Assembly (NCBI RefSeq): GCF_025215155.1
Contig: NZ_JALHAM010000122.1
Source of the DNA: Dryocola clanedunensis
GTDB lineage: Bacteria; Pseudomonadota; Gammaproteobacteria; Enterobacterales; Enterobacteriaceae
Reading direction: 5' to 3' (one strand)
Length of the DNA: 64,000 nucleotides
Position numbers and translations under genes: made by a program. Every line of letters begins with the position of its first letter. Positions within the stretch are counted from its first letter, which is position 1. Shown here piece after piece: positions 8,460 to 17,523 of the stretch. The notes under the pieces were generated by a model. It saw only the letters and a program-made list of their open reading frames with translations. It did no database searches and was not told the origin of the DNA.

Positions 8460-9794
8460 TCAGCCCAAAGACACTGCGTAGTGAGTGAACGAAGCAGCCG
8501 TGTGCTGCGGTATTTCCCTGCTGCCGCTGCGCCACTGGATAAGCGAAGGCGGCGTGCTGAGATCGAAGAAATCACGCCCCAGAGCGCGATTCAGAATGCG
8601 GGCGGAGCGCCAGGCCATCAGGCTCAGCTGGGGTTCGGCGATACCGTGGGTCTGCATGCTGGCGTTGACGGCGAAAATGTTGTTTTCCTGCGGGCCGTTC
8701 CACTCCAGCGTGAAGTCTTCACGCACGTTGAAATTGCACTCATCCCGCATGTTCAGACGAGACATCAGCGGAGAAAGCATGCGCGGCAGCGCCGGGCGGT
8801 AGCCGGTAGCAAAAATCACCACGTCGCAGTCGATGGCGTCATAGCCGTGATCCAGATGGTGCTGTAGCTGGAGCTGCCAGCCCTGGCCGCGGCTCTGCAA
8901 GGCAATGACCGAGCGGCTAGGCAGAAGCTGAGCGTTGCGCGGCAGGCCGAGCACTTCGAAGCGGTGATAGAGCGCGCGGTAGATGCCGAGCAGCGAATCG
9001 GCGGTAATGCCGTCGGAGGTCATCTTCTGCTCGTCGAGCATCCGCTGGCGGGCGCTTTCCCCAAGCCCAACGAAGCTGGTGACGTACTCCGGCGTGAAGT
9101 ACTCGTTGGCGAAGGCTGCTTCATCCAGCGCGTTGAAGTTGTTGCGGCGCGAAACCCAGTTCACCTGTGCCGCCTCGCCCCACGCGCCATTGAAGGCGTT
9201 GAGGAACAGGTCGGCACCGCTCTGGCCGCCGCCCACAACCGTCACGCGTTTACCGGTTAAGTCCGGCTTGCGCAGGCTCATTTCGCTGGCGTGGAAGCAA
9301 GTAGAAGTGACGTTTTTCACACAAGGCGGCAGGTGAGGCTGTTTGCCGATCCCGAGGCAGATACTGCGGGCGTAGCTGTCGCCCTGGTCGGTCTGCAACA
9401 CAAACCGCTGCGGGCGATCGTCAAAATCAATCTGCTCGACGGTCTGGTTAAAACGCAGGTTATCCATGCCTTCAGCGGCCCAGCGCAGATAGTCCGAAAA
9501 CTCATCGCGCGAGACGGTGCGCAGCTCGGTGGTCAGGAAGCGGTAGAACTTTTTGCGCTTCACCAGATAGTTCACAAAGCTGAACGGGCTGGTGGGGGCA
9601 ACGGCGCTGACCAGATCCTTCAGAAACATCGTCTGCATGTGGCAGTCCGGCACCAGCATGCCCGGGTGCCACGCAAAGTTCGGGCGGCTGTCGAAGAACT
9701 GGCTCGAAAAACCTTCCGCTTCGTGCGCAAGGGCCGCAATGCTCAGGTTGAACGGGCCAACGCCTACGCCGATAAAATCAACAGTGTTTGTCAT
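8460..9794 (-). CDS. iucD: L-lysine N6-monooxygenase IucD
   Basis: First step of aerobactin synthesis: FAD/NADPH-dependent hydroxylation of lysine at N6. It is 444 residues. It has the FAD-binding loop FIGVGVGPFNLS at residues 6-17, the NADPH-binding VVGGGQSGAD near residue 187 and the C-terminal FATGYRP motif. I chose the ATG at 9794; the upstream in-frame start would only lengthen it by 8 residues. The last ~18 residues (after LIQWRSGS) extend slightly beyond many plasmid-type IucD sequences. iucC ends 2 bases upstream, so the two genes are coupled. Confidence 0.95.
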   Translation of the reverse strand: MTNTVDFIGVGVGPFNLSIAALAHEAEGFSSQFFDSRPNFAWHPGMLVPDCHMQTMFLKDLVSAVAPTSPFSFVNYLVKRKKFYRFLTTELRTVSRDEFSDYLRWAAEGMDNLRFNQTVEQIDFDDRPQRFVLQTDQGDSYARSICLGIGKQPHLPPCVKNVTSTCFHASEMSLRKPDLTGKRVTVVGGGQSGADLFLNAFNGAWGEAAQVNWVSRRNNFNALDEAAFANEYFTPEYVTSFVGLGESARQRMLDEQKMTSDGITADSLLGIYRALYHRFEVLGLPRNAQLLPSRSVIALQSRGQGWQLQLQHHLDHGYDAIDCDVVIFATGYRPALPRMLSPLMSRLNMRDECNFNVREDFTLEWNGPQENNIFAVNASMQTHGIAEPQLSLMAWRSARILNRALGRDFFDLSTPPSLIQWRSGSREIPQHTAASFTHYAVSLG

Positions 9795-9796
9795 GA

Positions 9797-11530
9797 TTAG
9801 TCCTTCGTGACCAGCCACAGCGGGTTTTGCAGATCCTCAAGGTAGTTCGGCAGCATGCGGCTGCCGCCGTCCTGGTCAGGCCAGGTCAGTTTTACCGGGT
9901 TCAGCACGACGCGGATGATCTGTGGCTTAAAGAGTGAGAAAAGCGCAAAGCGCGCCGACAGTTGCGGATGGGCCTGCATGTAATCACTCAACACTGCGGA
10001 CAGCAGCTGATAAAAATGTCGTTCCGGCACGCCGAGGCGCGCCATCAGCGGCGAAACAAAGCGCAGCACCGTAACAAAATGGCCGGTCTGCAAATCATGA
10101 ATTAAATAATCGGCGCTCAGGCGTGCCGTGACATCGCGCACCTCCTGCGGCAGGGAGTCCATCTCCGGGAACTCATCCTTCACCAGACGCATATCGCCCT
10201 GAAAATCTTTCAGCAGGACGCGCTGCGGCACGCCATCCTTCATGGCGAGGGTAATATTTTGCCCGTGGGCGATAAGGGCAACGCCGTAGCGGCAGAGCAG
10301 GTGATAAAGCGGCACGACGGCCACTTCGAACATCTTCGTCAGCCACGCTTCGGCGCTGAGGCCGGAGCGGGCGATATACGCGCCAATCAGCGGCTGGCCG
10401 TTCTCGTCGCACTCCATCAGCGTCGCCATCAGGATCGGCGTCTCGTCGGCATTCAGCCAGCGGGACGGATTTTCGCGCCAGATAACCCCCAGCATTTCCT
10501 GGTAGCGATAAGGGGCTTCCGCCAGCGCGGCGTAGCCTTCGTGGGAAACGTAGCCCGCAGCTGGCTCACCGAGGATCGCCGCGCCGGTTCCCTGGAGCGT
10601 GCTGTCGGTCGCAAAGACGGTTTGCAGCCAGCGGGAGGCCAGCGGCCCGGCGGCAATGTATTTGCCGGGGATCCCGCGATAGCAGGAGGTGTTGTAGATG
10701 GTCAGCGGCAGCTTGATATCCAGCCCGCCCTGACGGCTGGCGTTGGTCAGCGTGCGCAGCGACTGCTGGGCAAGCCACCGGTCGCCGAACTCGCCAAGAG
10801 AGACCATCTTGCCTTCGGCCAGGTCCGCCACGAACTCGAGGGCTATCTTTTGCTGCCACTGCCACGGATGAACCGGAAGCGGCAGCCAGCTCTCGTCCAG
10901 GCCATTCTCTTTCCACGCCTGGTTAAAACGGGCTAATTCAGCCTCGTCCATCGCGGCGGCCAGCAGCTGCCGGACATCCAGCTCGCTGTCGCAGCGCCAG
11001 ACCATATGCTCACGCTTAACCGCCAGCCAGTGCAGGCGGAAGGTGTTGGCATATTCCGGGGCATAACGCTCCAGCGCCTCCAGGCCCCAGCCGCGGCGGC
11101 CTTTGTTAAAGGCGAATTTCGGGTGGCCGCCCAGCAGGCACTGCAGCCTGTCGGCGTCCAGATCGATAAGATCGTCGGCGCTCATCCCACGGCGGGCGTT
11201 CAGCAGCTGCAGGTCGCCGCGCAGGGTAGCGTTGAGATCCTGCATATGTTCGGCAACGGTCGCATCGCTCATCGACAGCACGGGCTTCAGCTGCATCAGC
11301 AGCGTTTGCGCCAGCACCGGCTCGTCCCCGCAGCGCAGCGACTGCGGATCGATCCACAGCCAGCCCCAGATGCCGCGTTCGGCGGTAAAGTGCCATTCGA
11401 CGCCGGGCAGGCCGATGCAGTAACTGTTATCACCCTGCTCCTGCGCGTGAAAAACCTGCTCGTACTCCAGCTCCGCCAGCATTTTGGCGACCAGCTGGCG
11501 GTTAACGAAATCCCAGTCCCTGCGGTTCAT
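9797..11530 (-). CDS. iucC: Aerobactin synthase IucC
   Basis: NRPS-independent siderophore (NIS) synthetase that couples the second N6-acetyl-N6-hydroxylysine to the citrate intermediate, giving aerobactin. It is 577 residues. NIS signatures are present: SLRTLTNASRQGG, KLPLTIYNTSCYRGIPG, a HGQNITL segment and LLKDFQGDMRL. The start is the ATG at 11530, which shares one base with the iucB stop codon (TGATG), a classic coupled junction. A GTG one codon upstream is an unlikely alternative. C-terminal LPNYLEDLQNPLW matches the family. Confidence 0.96.
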   Translation of the reverse strand: MNRRDWDFVNRQLVAKMLAELEYEQVFHAQEQGDNSYCIGLPGVEWHFTAERGIWGWLWIDPQSLRCGDEPVLAQTLLMQLKPVLSMSDATVAEHMQDLNATLRGDLQLLNARRGMSADDLIDLDADRLQCLLGGHPKFAFNKGRRGWGLEALERYAPEYANTFRLHWLAVKREHMVWRCDSELDVRQLLAAAMDEAELARFNQAWKENGLDESWLPLPVHPWQWQQKIALEFVADLAEGKMVSLGEFGDRWLAQQSLRTLTNASRQGGLDIKLPLTIYNTSCYRGIPGKYIAAGPLASRWLQTVFATDSTLQGTGAAILGEPAAGYVSHEGYAALAEAPYRYQEMLGVIWRENPSRWLNADETPILMATLMECDENGQPLIGAYIARSGLSAEAWLTKMFEVAVVPLYHLLCRYGVALIAHGQNITLAMKDGVPQRVLLKDFQGDMRLVKDEFPEMDSLPQEVRDVTARLSADYLIHDLQTGHFVTVLRFVSPLMARLGVPERHFYQLLSAVLSDYMQAHPQLSARFALFSLFKPQIIRVVLNPVKLTWPDQDGGSRMLPNYLEDLQNPLWLVTKD

Positions 11531-12477
11531 CACAGGCCCACCTCGCTGAAGAAGCTATGACGTTCGGCCATGACCAGGCGGGAGCGTTTATGGGGGAAAT
11601 CGAACTCTTTTATCGTGGCGTAGCCCGCAGGCGCCAGGTGGCGGAACAGGCGCTGGTTGTCGGCGCGCGGCTCCAGCACCAGGCGCTGGGTGGCGGGCTG
11701 ATCGAGCAGCAGATAGTGGCTCAGGCCGCGCAGCCAGCTCTGCACAAAGTGCGCGCCGCGCCACTCCTGCTCGCCAACCAGCAGGTGCAGGCCACGGTCA
11801 AAGGCCTGCCACGGGTAGTGGCGGCCAATACGGTCTTCCGCCGCCCAGTAAATTTCGAAATAACCGAACGGCCGATCGTCAAAGCAGCCAATCAGCGGGA
11901 AGGCGTGCTTGCCGGTGAGCTGGCGCTCCAGATAGGCGGTCTGCACGTCCAGCGGGCCGCTTTGCTCCCAGAAAAAATCAACGCGCGGATCGTTCATCCA
12001 GCGGGTGAATCGCTCTGCATCAAGCGCCGGGTCGGCCACGCGGAAGCTCAGCGTGCGGCGAACTCGCGGGTCGTAACGGCGATAAACTTCGCCATCCGGG
12101 CGGGCGGGGCGCTGCGGGTGATAAATCTCGCGTTCGGCATCAAAGACCATCTCGCCGGAAGCCGTTTTGCGCGGGGCGCTCAGCCACAGCGGCAGCTGCC
12201 AAAATGCTTCGCGGTGAACGATGTCGCTTTTCAGCCCGTCAAACAGGGCCAGCGCCTGAGGCTCTTCGCGCCACTCTGCGTACGCCAGAACGATAGCCTT
12301 AAGCTGCGGCGCGGCGATAAACATCTGGTCCAGCGCGTCGCGCAGCCAGCCTGCCGGAAGAACGCCGGGCCAGTGCAGCACCGCGCTGTTGTCCTGTCCC
12401 CAGCCCAGCGCCAGCGTTTTAGCGAGTTTTTCGCAGCGCAGGCCGTGGCCGCCATGAACGATAGTTGCCTGAGACAT
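11530..12477 (-). CDS. iucB: N6-hydroxylysine O-acetyltransferase IucB
   Basis: Acetylates N6-hydroxylysine using acetyl-CoA to give the hydroxamate building block. It is 315 residues, with a GNAT-like C-terminal half: the segment from LSFRVADPALDAERFTRWM through FGYFEIYWAAEDRIGRHY and GLHLLVGEQEWRG to RLVLEPRADNQ fits the IucA/IucC-associated acetyltransferase family. The start ATG at 12477 directly abuts the iucA stop (TAAATG). Confidence 0.95.
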   Translation of the reverse strand: MSQATIVHGGHGLRCEKLAKTLALGWGQDNSAVLHWPGVLPAGWLRDALDQMFIAAPQLKAIVLAYAEWREEPQALALFDGLKSDIVHREAFWQLPLWLSAPRKTASGEMVFDAEREIYHPQRPARPDGEVYRRYDPRVRRTLSFRVADPALDAERFTRWMNDPRVDFFWEQSGPLDVQTAYLERQLTGKHAFPLIGCFDDRPFGYFEIYWAAEDRIGRHYPWQAFDRGLHLLVGEQEWRGAHFVQSWLRGLSHYLLLDQPATQRLVLEPRADNQRLFRHLAPAGYATIKEFDFPHKRSRLVMAERHSFFSEVGL

Positions 12478-14202
12478 TTAGCCCTCCTGAGCCAGCAGCG
12501 GGTTGCTGAAATCGAAGTAGATCACCGACGGGTCGACGATGGTGTTTTCGTTGTGGTCGTGCAGGTAGCAGAAGAAGTTGCCCTTCACGTTCCAGTGCGG
12601 GCTTTCCAGCACGTAGTCGAGACAGGTTTTGTGCGTCACTTCGCGGCGTACGGCGTCCAGCGCATCGCGCACGCGCGCCATCAGGCTGACTTCGGTGTCC
12701 ATTCCGGCGGCGCCGAGCGCGGCGGTGACCGCAAACGTGGAGTTCACCAGCAGATAGTAAGGGAAGTAGCGCAGGAGCTGCTCGCGGGTGAAGACGTTCT
12801 CCGCCTGCGCTTCGCCAATCACGTCCAGCCAGCCTGCGGCGTGGGGCATAAAGGCGCTGCCCTGGCAGTCGCGGTAGATCAGGCCAACCGGCAGATCCTG
12901 CTGCATCTCCACCAGAATATTTTGCTGATGGGCAAGCAGCACCAGGCCGTAGTCCGCCTCGGCGGTAAACAGCGGCTTCAGGATCTGCTGACAGTAGGCA
13001 TCCACCCACGCGTGGGCGGCCTGTTTCTCAGAAATGTTCAGACGCCTGCTAAGGCGCTTAACCGCCGCAGCCAGCAGGGAATCCCCGCCGTCAGGGGCCG
13101 ACTGCGTCAGCGACACCAGCACGTTAGTCTGGCTCTGCGGCTGCCCGACAATCAGGTTCTCGCGCAGGGCGAAGAGGCTCTCTTCCATGACGTTGCCCTG
13201 CAGGTCGCGCAGCCCGGCCCAGCCGTCTTCCTGCATCACGCGGAAGGTCGGGAAGCGGGTCTGAAGCTCCTGCCAGCGCCCGGTTTGCGCCAGGCGCGCA
13301 AGACGCATCCCGCGCTTCACTTCCTTCACCGAGAGGGTGCGGACGGAGTTGGTCAGACGCACGCTCAGGGAAAACTTAATCATGTCGCGGCTGGTGGCGC
13401 AGTAGAGCGAGCGGGAAGAGGTGGTGGGCAGCCAGGGCGTTCCTGCCTCGCCCAAATCTTTGACCAGGCCCTGCTCAACCAGCTGCTGGCACCACGCCTG
13501 TTCAAGCAAATAATCTGCCTGCCACGGGTGCAGCGGGAACAGCCACTGCTGGTTGGTCAGTTCACTTAGTAACTGCGGTGCGTTCTCGGCGGCAAAGCGG
13601 GTCAGACGCTGTTGCATACTAAGGTACAGGCTATCGCCCGCCAGCTGGGCCTTATCCACAGCAAACCAGCGTAGCGGGAAATGGGGCGCAAAATCAGGCA
13701 GATAGCGTTCGGCTTCCCGCTGGTTGAACGGCTCATGGGATTTCGGTGCCGGATGGAAAGCGTGGCCCACCAGCAGCGCCTGTTCGGCTTCGCCAAAGTT
13801 CAGCGGCTTCTCGCGCAGCGCAGGCCAGCCGTGGCGGGCATCTATCGCCTGATGGGTATGCACATGGCTTTCCATTACTCGCTGGTAAAAAGCCTCGCAG
13901 CCGGTGGCCGGGAGCATTTGCTGATGCTGCAGCTTGTCGACGATCAGCTGGGCGAGGGTGGCAAAATCAACCGCCTGGCTGCCGCCGCCGTTCACCAGGC
14001 GCGCCGGAAAGACAAAGCGGTGGTGCTGGGTCGGCGAGAAGTAGGCCACTTTGCAGTGGAGGGCCCGTTGCTCGCCCAGCGGGATAATAAGTTCAGTGGG
14101 ATGAATATCGCTTAGCCGCCAGTCTTTCGTCTCGCGAATAAGAGAATTCAGGAAGCATTGCGCAGCCACATCCTGGGCCTGCGTCTTAGTCGGCAAGTTC
14201 AT
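12478..14202 (-). CDS. iucA: NIS synthetase IucA
   Basis: First NIS synthetase of aerobactin synthesis; joins N6-acetyl-N6-hydroxylysine to citrate. It is 574 residues. Typical signatures are VAYFSPTQHHRF, VGHAFHPAPKSHEPFN, WLFPLHPWQADYLL, WLPTTSSRSLYCATSRD and LLAHQQNILVEM. The ATG at 14202 (MNLPTKTQ) matches the family N-terminus. Longer readings would run through the Fur-box region and are rejected. It is the promoter-proximal gene of iucABCD-iutA, with a Fur box about 45 bases upstream. Confidence 0.95.
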   Translation of the reverse strand: MNLPTKTQAQDVAAQCFLNSLIRETKDWRLSDIHPTELIIPLGEQRALHCKVAYFSPTQHHRFVFPARLVNGGGSQAVDFATLAQLIVDKLQHQQMLPATGCEAFYQRVMESHVHTHQAIDARHGWPALREKPLNFGEAEQALLVGHAFHPAPKSHEPFNQREAERYLPDFAPHFPLRWFAVDKAQLAGDSLYLSMQQRLTRFAAENAPQLLSELTNQQWLFPLHPWQADYLLEQAWCQQLVEQGLVKDLGEAGTPWLPTTSSRSLYCATSRDMIKFSLSVRLTNSVRTLSVKEVKRGMRLARLAQTGRWQELQTRFPTFRVMQEDGWAGLRDLQGNVMEESLFALRENLIVGQPQSQTNVLVSLTQSAPDGGDSLLAAAVKRLSRRLNISEKQAAHAWVDAYCQQILKPLFTAEADYGLVLLAHQQNILVEMQQDLPVGLIYRDCQGSAFMPHAAGWLDVIGEAQAENVFTREQLLRYFPYYLLVNSTFAVTAALGAAGMDTEVSLMARVRDALDAVRREVTHKTCLDYVLESPHWNVKGNFFCYLHDHNENTIVDPSVIYFDFSNPLLAQEG

Positions 14203-14244
14203 TATCAAACAGTTTCCACACGTTATGATAATGCGAATTCTGCC

Positions 14245-14263
14245 GATAACGTTTCTCATTATC
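14245..14263. promoter_or_regulatory. Fur box between iucA and the divergent exporter gene
   Basis: GATAACGTTTCTCATTATC matches the 19-bp Fur consensus (GATAATGATAATCATTATC) at 15 of 19 positions. A perfect TAACAATTGTTA palindrome at 14266-14277 lies next to it. The position between the divergent arms suggests iron-dependent repression of both. Confidence 0.78.
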
Positions 14264-14334
14264 AATAACAATTGTTAGAATCGGTTAAATTTATTTTACA
14301 AAATCACACAATATATCTACGGGTTAGCAACATT

Positions 14335-15549
14335 GTGACATCCCTTGAACGGGCGGAGACGCCGCAAAAATCCTTATCCTGCTGGCCCCTGGCGTTCAGC
14401 GCCGGATTACTTGGCGTAGGGCAAAATGGCCTGTTAGTGGTTATCCCGGTGCTGGTGATGCAGACGCATTTAAGCCTGTCGGTGTGGGCGGGTTTGTTAA
14501 CGCTGGGGTCGATGCTGTTTCTGCCGTCCTCCCCGTGGTGGGGAAAGCAAATTGCCCGGCTGGGTAGCAAGCCCGTGGTTTTATCTGCGCTGGCGGGCTA
14601 TGGCCTGAGTTTTATTCTGCTCGGCCTGGGCTGTGCGCTGCTGGCGCTCAATGCGGTGAGCGGCTACGTCGGATTAGCCATGCTGATTATCGCCAGGGTG
14701 ATTTACGGCCTGACGGTTTCGGCAATGGTGCCCGCCTGCCAGGTCTGGGCGCTTCAGCGAGCGGGCGAGGGCAAGCGGATGGCGGCACTGGCGACCATCA
14801 GCTCAGGCCTTAGCTGCGGCAGGCTGTTCGGCCCGCTGTGTGCGGCCGGGATGCTGGTTATCCATCCGCTCGCGCCGCTGGTGCTGCTGATGGTGGCTCC
14901 GCTGCTGGCGTTAGTGATGCTGCTGCGCCTGCCGGGTACGGCTCCTCAGCCAGCCACCACGCGCAAAAGCGCCCGTTTGCGGCTGGACTGCCTGCCTTAC
15001 ATGCTATGTGCGCTGCTGCTGGCGGCAGCGGTGAGCCTGATGCAGCTGGGGCTTTCCCCGGCGCTGGCGCGCCAGTTTGCCGGTAATACCACGGCTATCA
15101 GCCATCAGGTTGCCTGGCTGCTCAGCCTGGCGGCAGTGGCGTCGCTGATCGCGCAGTTCGCCCTGCTTCGCCCCCAGTTATTAACTCCCATTCCTTTGCT
15201 GCTGACCGCCGGGGCGTTGATGGTCGCAGGGCTGGCAATGATGATATCCAGCCAGCTCTGGCTATTTTATGTCGGCTGCGCGGTGCTCTCCTTCGGGGCG
15301 GCGATGGCTCCTCCGGCCTACCAGCTTCTTCTCAATGACAGGCTTGCTGATGGCGCAGGGGCCGGATGGATCGCCACCAGCCACACGCTGGGCTACGGCT
15401 TATGCGCGCTTCTGGTGCCGCTGGTAGCGAAAGCCCACGGCGAAGAGGCGCTGATTATGGTGGCCTTCCTGATCGCCTTGTTATTTACCGTGGTGTCGGG
15501 CGTCATCTGGCGCAGCCGCCGCTCTTCATCTCCCGCAGTTCAAGCGTAA
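14335..15549 (+). CDS. shiF: ShiF-like MFS transporter of the aerobactin locus
   Basis: Major facilitator superfamily protein of about 404 residues with roughly 12 hydrophobic segments. It is divergent from iucA, the place ShiF occupies in SHI-2 and other aerobactin loci, where it is thought to export the siderophore. The MFS loop after TM2 is recognisable (SPWWGKQIARLGSKPVVLSALAG...). The start is uncertain: GTG 14335 fits the family length, but a TTG at 14272 is also in frame and would overlap the Fur/palindrome region. The next gene starts 9 bases after the stop. Confidence 0.8.
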   Translation: MTSLERAETPQKSLSCWPLAFSAGLLGVGQNGLLVVIPVLVMQTHLSLSVWAGLLTLGSMLFLPSSPWWGKQIARLGSKPVVLSALAGYGLSFILLGLGCALLALNAVSGYVGLAMLIIARVIYGLTVSAMVPACQVWALQRAGEGKRMAALATISSGLSCGRLFGPLCAAGMLVIHPLAPLVLLMVAPLLALVMLLRLPGTAPQPATTRKSARLRLDCLPYMLCALLLAAAVSLMQLGLSPALARQFAGNTTAISHQVAWLLSLAAVASLIAQFALLRPQLLTPIPLLLTAGALMVAGLAMMISSQLWLFYVGCAVLSFGAAMAPPAYQLLLNDRLADGAGAGWIATSHTLGYGLCALLVPLVAKAHGEEALIMVAFLIALLFTVVSGVIWRSRRSSSPAVQA

Positions 15550-15558
15550 GGAAAAGTT

Positions 15559-16452
15559 ATGGCTGGAGTTCAGGGCTATCGCCTGTTTAACGTACAACTG
15601 GCGCGTAAGGTAGCCGTGTCACCGTCGCTGCTGAGCCTGGTGTTCAGCGGCGAGGACGTGGCGAAGATGAAATGTGATTCGCCGGACCAGCGCATCAAAA
15701 TGCTGTTCCCGTCCGAAGACGGCACGCCGCCGTCGCTGCCGAACGAAGGGCAGTGGTATCAGCTATCACTCGAGTTGCCAAAAGAGAAACGGCCGGTTAT
15801 CCGCACCTATACGCTGCGCCATGTGGATCGGCAGCGTCAGGAAGTGACGGTAGAGTTTGTCAGCCACGGCACGGAAGGCCCCGCTTCGGCCTGGGCGATT
15901 CATTCGCAGCCGGGGGAAGCTATCCAGATCGTTGCCCCAAACGTGGAATACCCGGAGGACAGCGGCGGCTACGAGTGGACGCCGCCAGAGGGGCTGAAGA
16001 AAGCGCTGATTATCGCCGACGAAACGGCCTTACCGGCGGCGCGCGGTATTCTGGAAATGCTGGCGGCGCAGGAAAATCCGCCGCAGGTGCAGGCGTTTTT
16101 CGAAGTGCCGGAAGAGGGCGATTGCGCTGATTTAAGCGCCTTTGAGTTTGCTGAAATTAACTGGCTGCCGCGTAAGCCGTATGGCGCAGCTCACGGCGAG
16201 TGCCTGATCCCAGCCGTACAGCAGCATGCCCGAACCCCGCAGGCAAACAGCAGCGATGAAGCCGTACATGAAGAAGCCGAGGGCGAACTGCTATGGGACA
16301 AGGCGACCAGCTGCAGCCGGGAGTTTTACGGCTGGGTGGCGGCGGAATCCAGCGTGGTGAAGTTATTACGACGCCATCTGATCGGCGAGCGCGGGGTGAA
16401 CCATGACGCCATTAACTTTATGGCGTACTGGAGCAAGGGAAGGGTACGCTAG
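15559..16452 (+). CDS. Siderophore-interacting protein, ViuB/YqjH-type ferric-siderophore reductase
   Basis: 297-residue flavoprotein predicted to release iron from the imported ferric siderophore in the cytoplasm. It has an N-terminal FAD-binding domain with the R-x-Y-T motif at residues 82-85 (RTYTLR). It also has a SIP-type C-terminal NAD(P)H domain with IIADETALPAARGIL and the closing YGWVAAESSVVKLLRRHL ... YWSKGR signature. It is 9 bases from the exporter gene, so they form one operon, and it has a good AAGGAAAAG ribosome-binding site. Together with iutA and iucABCD it supplies the last step of aerobactin use: reductive release. Not normally part of the classic pColV aerobactin operon. 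Confidence 0.88.
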   Translation: MAGVQGYRLFNVQLARKVAVSPSLLSLVFSGEDVAKMKCDSPDQRIKMLFPSEDGTPPSLPNEGQWYQLSLELPKEKRPVIRTYTLRHVDRQRQEVTVEFVSHGTEGPASAWAIHSQPGEAIQIVAPNVEYPEDSGGYEWTPPEGLKKALIIADETALPAARGILEMLAAQENPPQVQAFFEVPEEGDCADLSAFEFAEINWLPRKPYGAAHGECLIPAVQQHARTPQANSSDEAVHEEAEGELLWDKATSCSREFYGWVAAESSVVKLLRRHLIGERGVNHDAINFMAYWSKGRVR

Positions 16453-16456
16453 AAAA

Positions 16457-16641
16457 TAAGGTGGATGGCGCTGGCGCTTATCCACCCTACAAGTTCATAG
16501 GTCGGATAAGCGCCAGCGCCATCCGGCAAACCATTACGGGTTCATGGTTTCGTAGGTCGGATAAGCGCCAGCGCCATCCGACAAACCTTTACAGGTTCAT
16601 GGTTTCGTTGGTCGGATAAGCGCAAGCGCCATCCGACAAAC
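16457..16641. repeat. Four-unit REP array at the right edge of the aerobactin insertion
   Basis: One unit in one orientation (GGTGGATGGCGCTGGCGC at 16460) is followed by three direct copies of TCGGATAAGCGCCAGCGCCA at about 16502, 16555 and 16614. They are spaced 53-59 bases apart by a repeated linker ending GGTTCATGGTTTCGT. The third copy carries GCGCAAGCGCC instead of GCGCCAGCGCC. Confidence 0.88.
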
Positions 16642-16644
16642 CAC

Positions 16645-17277
16645 TCACGCTTTCTTCAACTCCGGCCACAGCCGCATTGTAGTCTGCACGATGCTCAGCA
16701 ACTCCTCGTAGCTGGCGTTTTCCCGCGCGCTGACCGACATCCCCTGGATAATGCAGCACAGGTATTTTGCCAACCCTCGAGCATTGCTTCCCGCCGGGAT
16801 TTCGCCTTTCTCCTGCCGCTGTTCCAGGAAACGCACCAGCGTCTCTTCCTGCATGGCGTGGCGCGCTTTGATGGTGTCGGCGATATCTTCCGAAGAGGCG
16901 GCGAGCACCGAAGAGGTACAGATGATAAAGCAGCCCGACGGCGTGTCTTTATCGGTAAAGCGTTTTGCCACCGTAGAGAGATAATCTTCCAGAGCTTCCT
17001 CTACGCTGCGATCTTCGCAGAACAGGCAGGCTTCGTGTTTCTCCGCGAAGCGGGCGATGTAGCGATCGAGCACCGCGCGAAACAACCCTTCTTTATTAGT
17101 AAATTCTGCATACAGCGTCGGCGCTTTGGCCCCGGTCGCTTCGACCAGGTGAGCAAGCGAGGTGGCCTCATAGCCGTGCTGCCAGAAAAGCGTCATGGCC
17201 TTATCCAGTGCGGCTTCCCTGTCGAACACCTTCGGTCGGCCACGGCTTTTTTTAATAACGCTTGTGTCGGTAGACAT
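16645..17277 (-). CDS. comR: TetR-family repressor ComR
   Basis: Copper-responsive TetR repressor; in E. coli ComR (YcfQ) represses the divergent bhsA (comC) gene. It is 210 residues with an N-terminal helix-turn-helix (FWQHGYEATSLAHLVEATGAKAPTLYAEF, about residues 28-57) after a basic GRPKVF arm. The C-terminal domain has Cys residues (SGCFIICTSS, CCIIQGMS) suited to metal or oxidant sensing. I chose the ATG at 17277; upstream in-frame extension would run into the operator. Identity rests on its position next to bhsA plus the domain. Confidence 0.85.
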   Translation of the reverse strand: MSTDTSVIKKSRGRPKVFDREAALDKAMTLFWQHGYEATSLAHLVEATGAKAPTLYAEFTNKEGLFRAVLDRYIARFAEKHEACLFCEDRSVEEALEDYLSTVAKRFTDKDTPSGCFIICTSSVLAASSEDIADTIKARHAMQEETLVRFLEQRQEKGEIPAGSNARGLAKYLCCIIQGMSVSARENASYEELLSIVQTTMRLWPELKKA

Positions 17278-17300
17278 GATGCCGTTGAACCTTTGTCTGT

Positions 17301-17493
17301 TTAGTGAACGATCATTATAAAAAGGATCGCCGCAGGTAGCCAGCGCCATCTTCACAGAAATAAATAAATCCTATGGTAATGAAAAATAATGCTTTTATAA
17401 ATTAGTTAACGGTCATTATAAAATAATGTTGACGTGTGACCCAGATCACGTTTATGCTTTACCTATCGATCGTTAACAAAATAAGTTAACGAC
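17301..17493. promoter_or_regulatory. comR-bhsA intergenic control region with repeated operators and a CRP-like site
   Basis: AGTGAACGATCATTATAAAA (17303-17322) next to comR and AGTTAACGGTCATTATAAAA (17404-17423) next to bhsA are near-identical direct copies. A third site, GATCGTTAAC-7-GTTAACGAC (17468-17493), is an inverted repeat of the same half-site. A likely bhsA promoter is TTGACG (17429) - 18 - TATGCT (17453). TGTGA-CCCAGA-TCACG (17435-17450) fits a CRP site in the spacer. The shared half-site GTTAACGATC is a good candidate ComR operator (inference). Confidence 0.7.
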
Positions 17494-17523
17494 AATACAA
17501 ATCACCTGTAGAAGGCATAAATC

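Noticed and set aside
11557..13569. 670-residue plus-strand frame opposite iucB/iucA
   Set aside because: Product of GC-rich third-position bias; it crosses two well-conserved aerobactin genes and has biased Gln/His/Arg/Ala composition without domains.
16457..16641. CRISPR array
   Set aside because: The repeats are REP units of about 35 bases with conserved, not unique, spacers and internal dyad symmetry; no cas genes are present.
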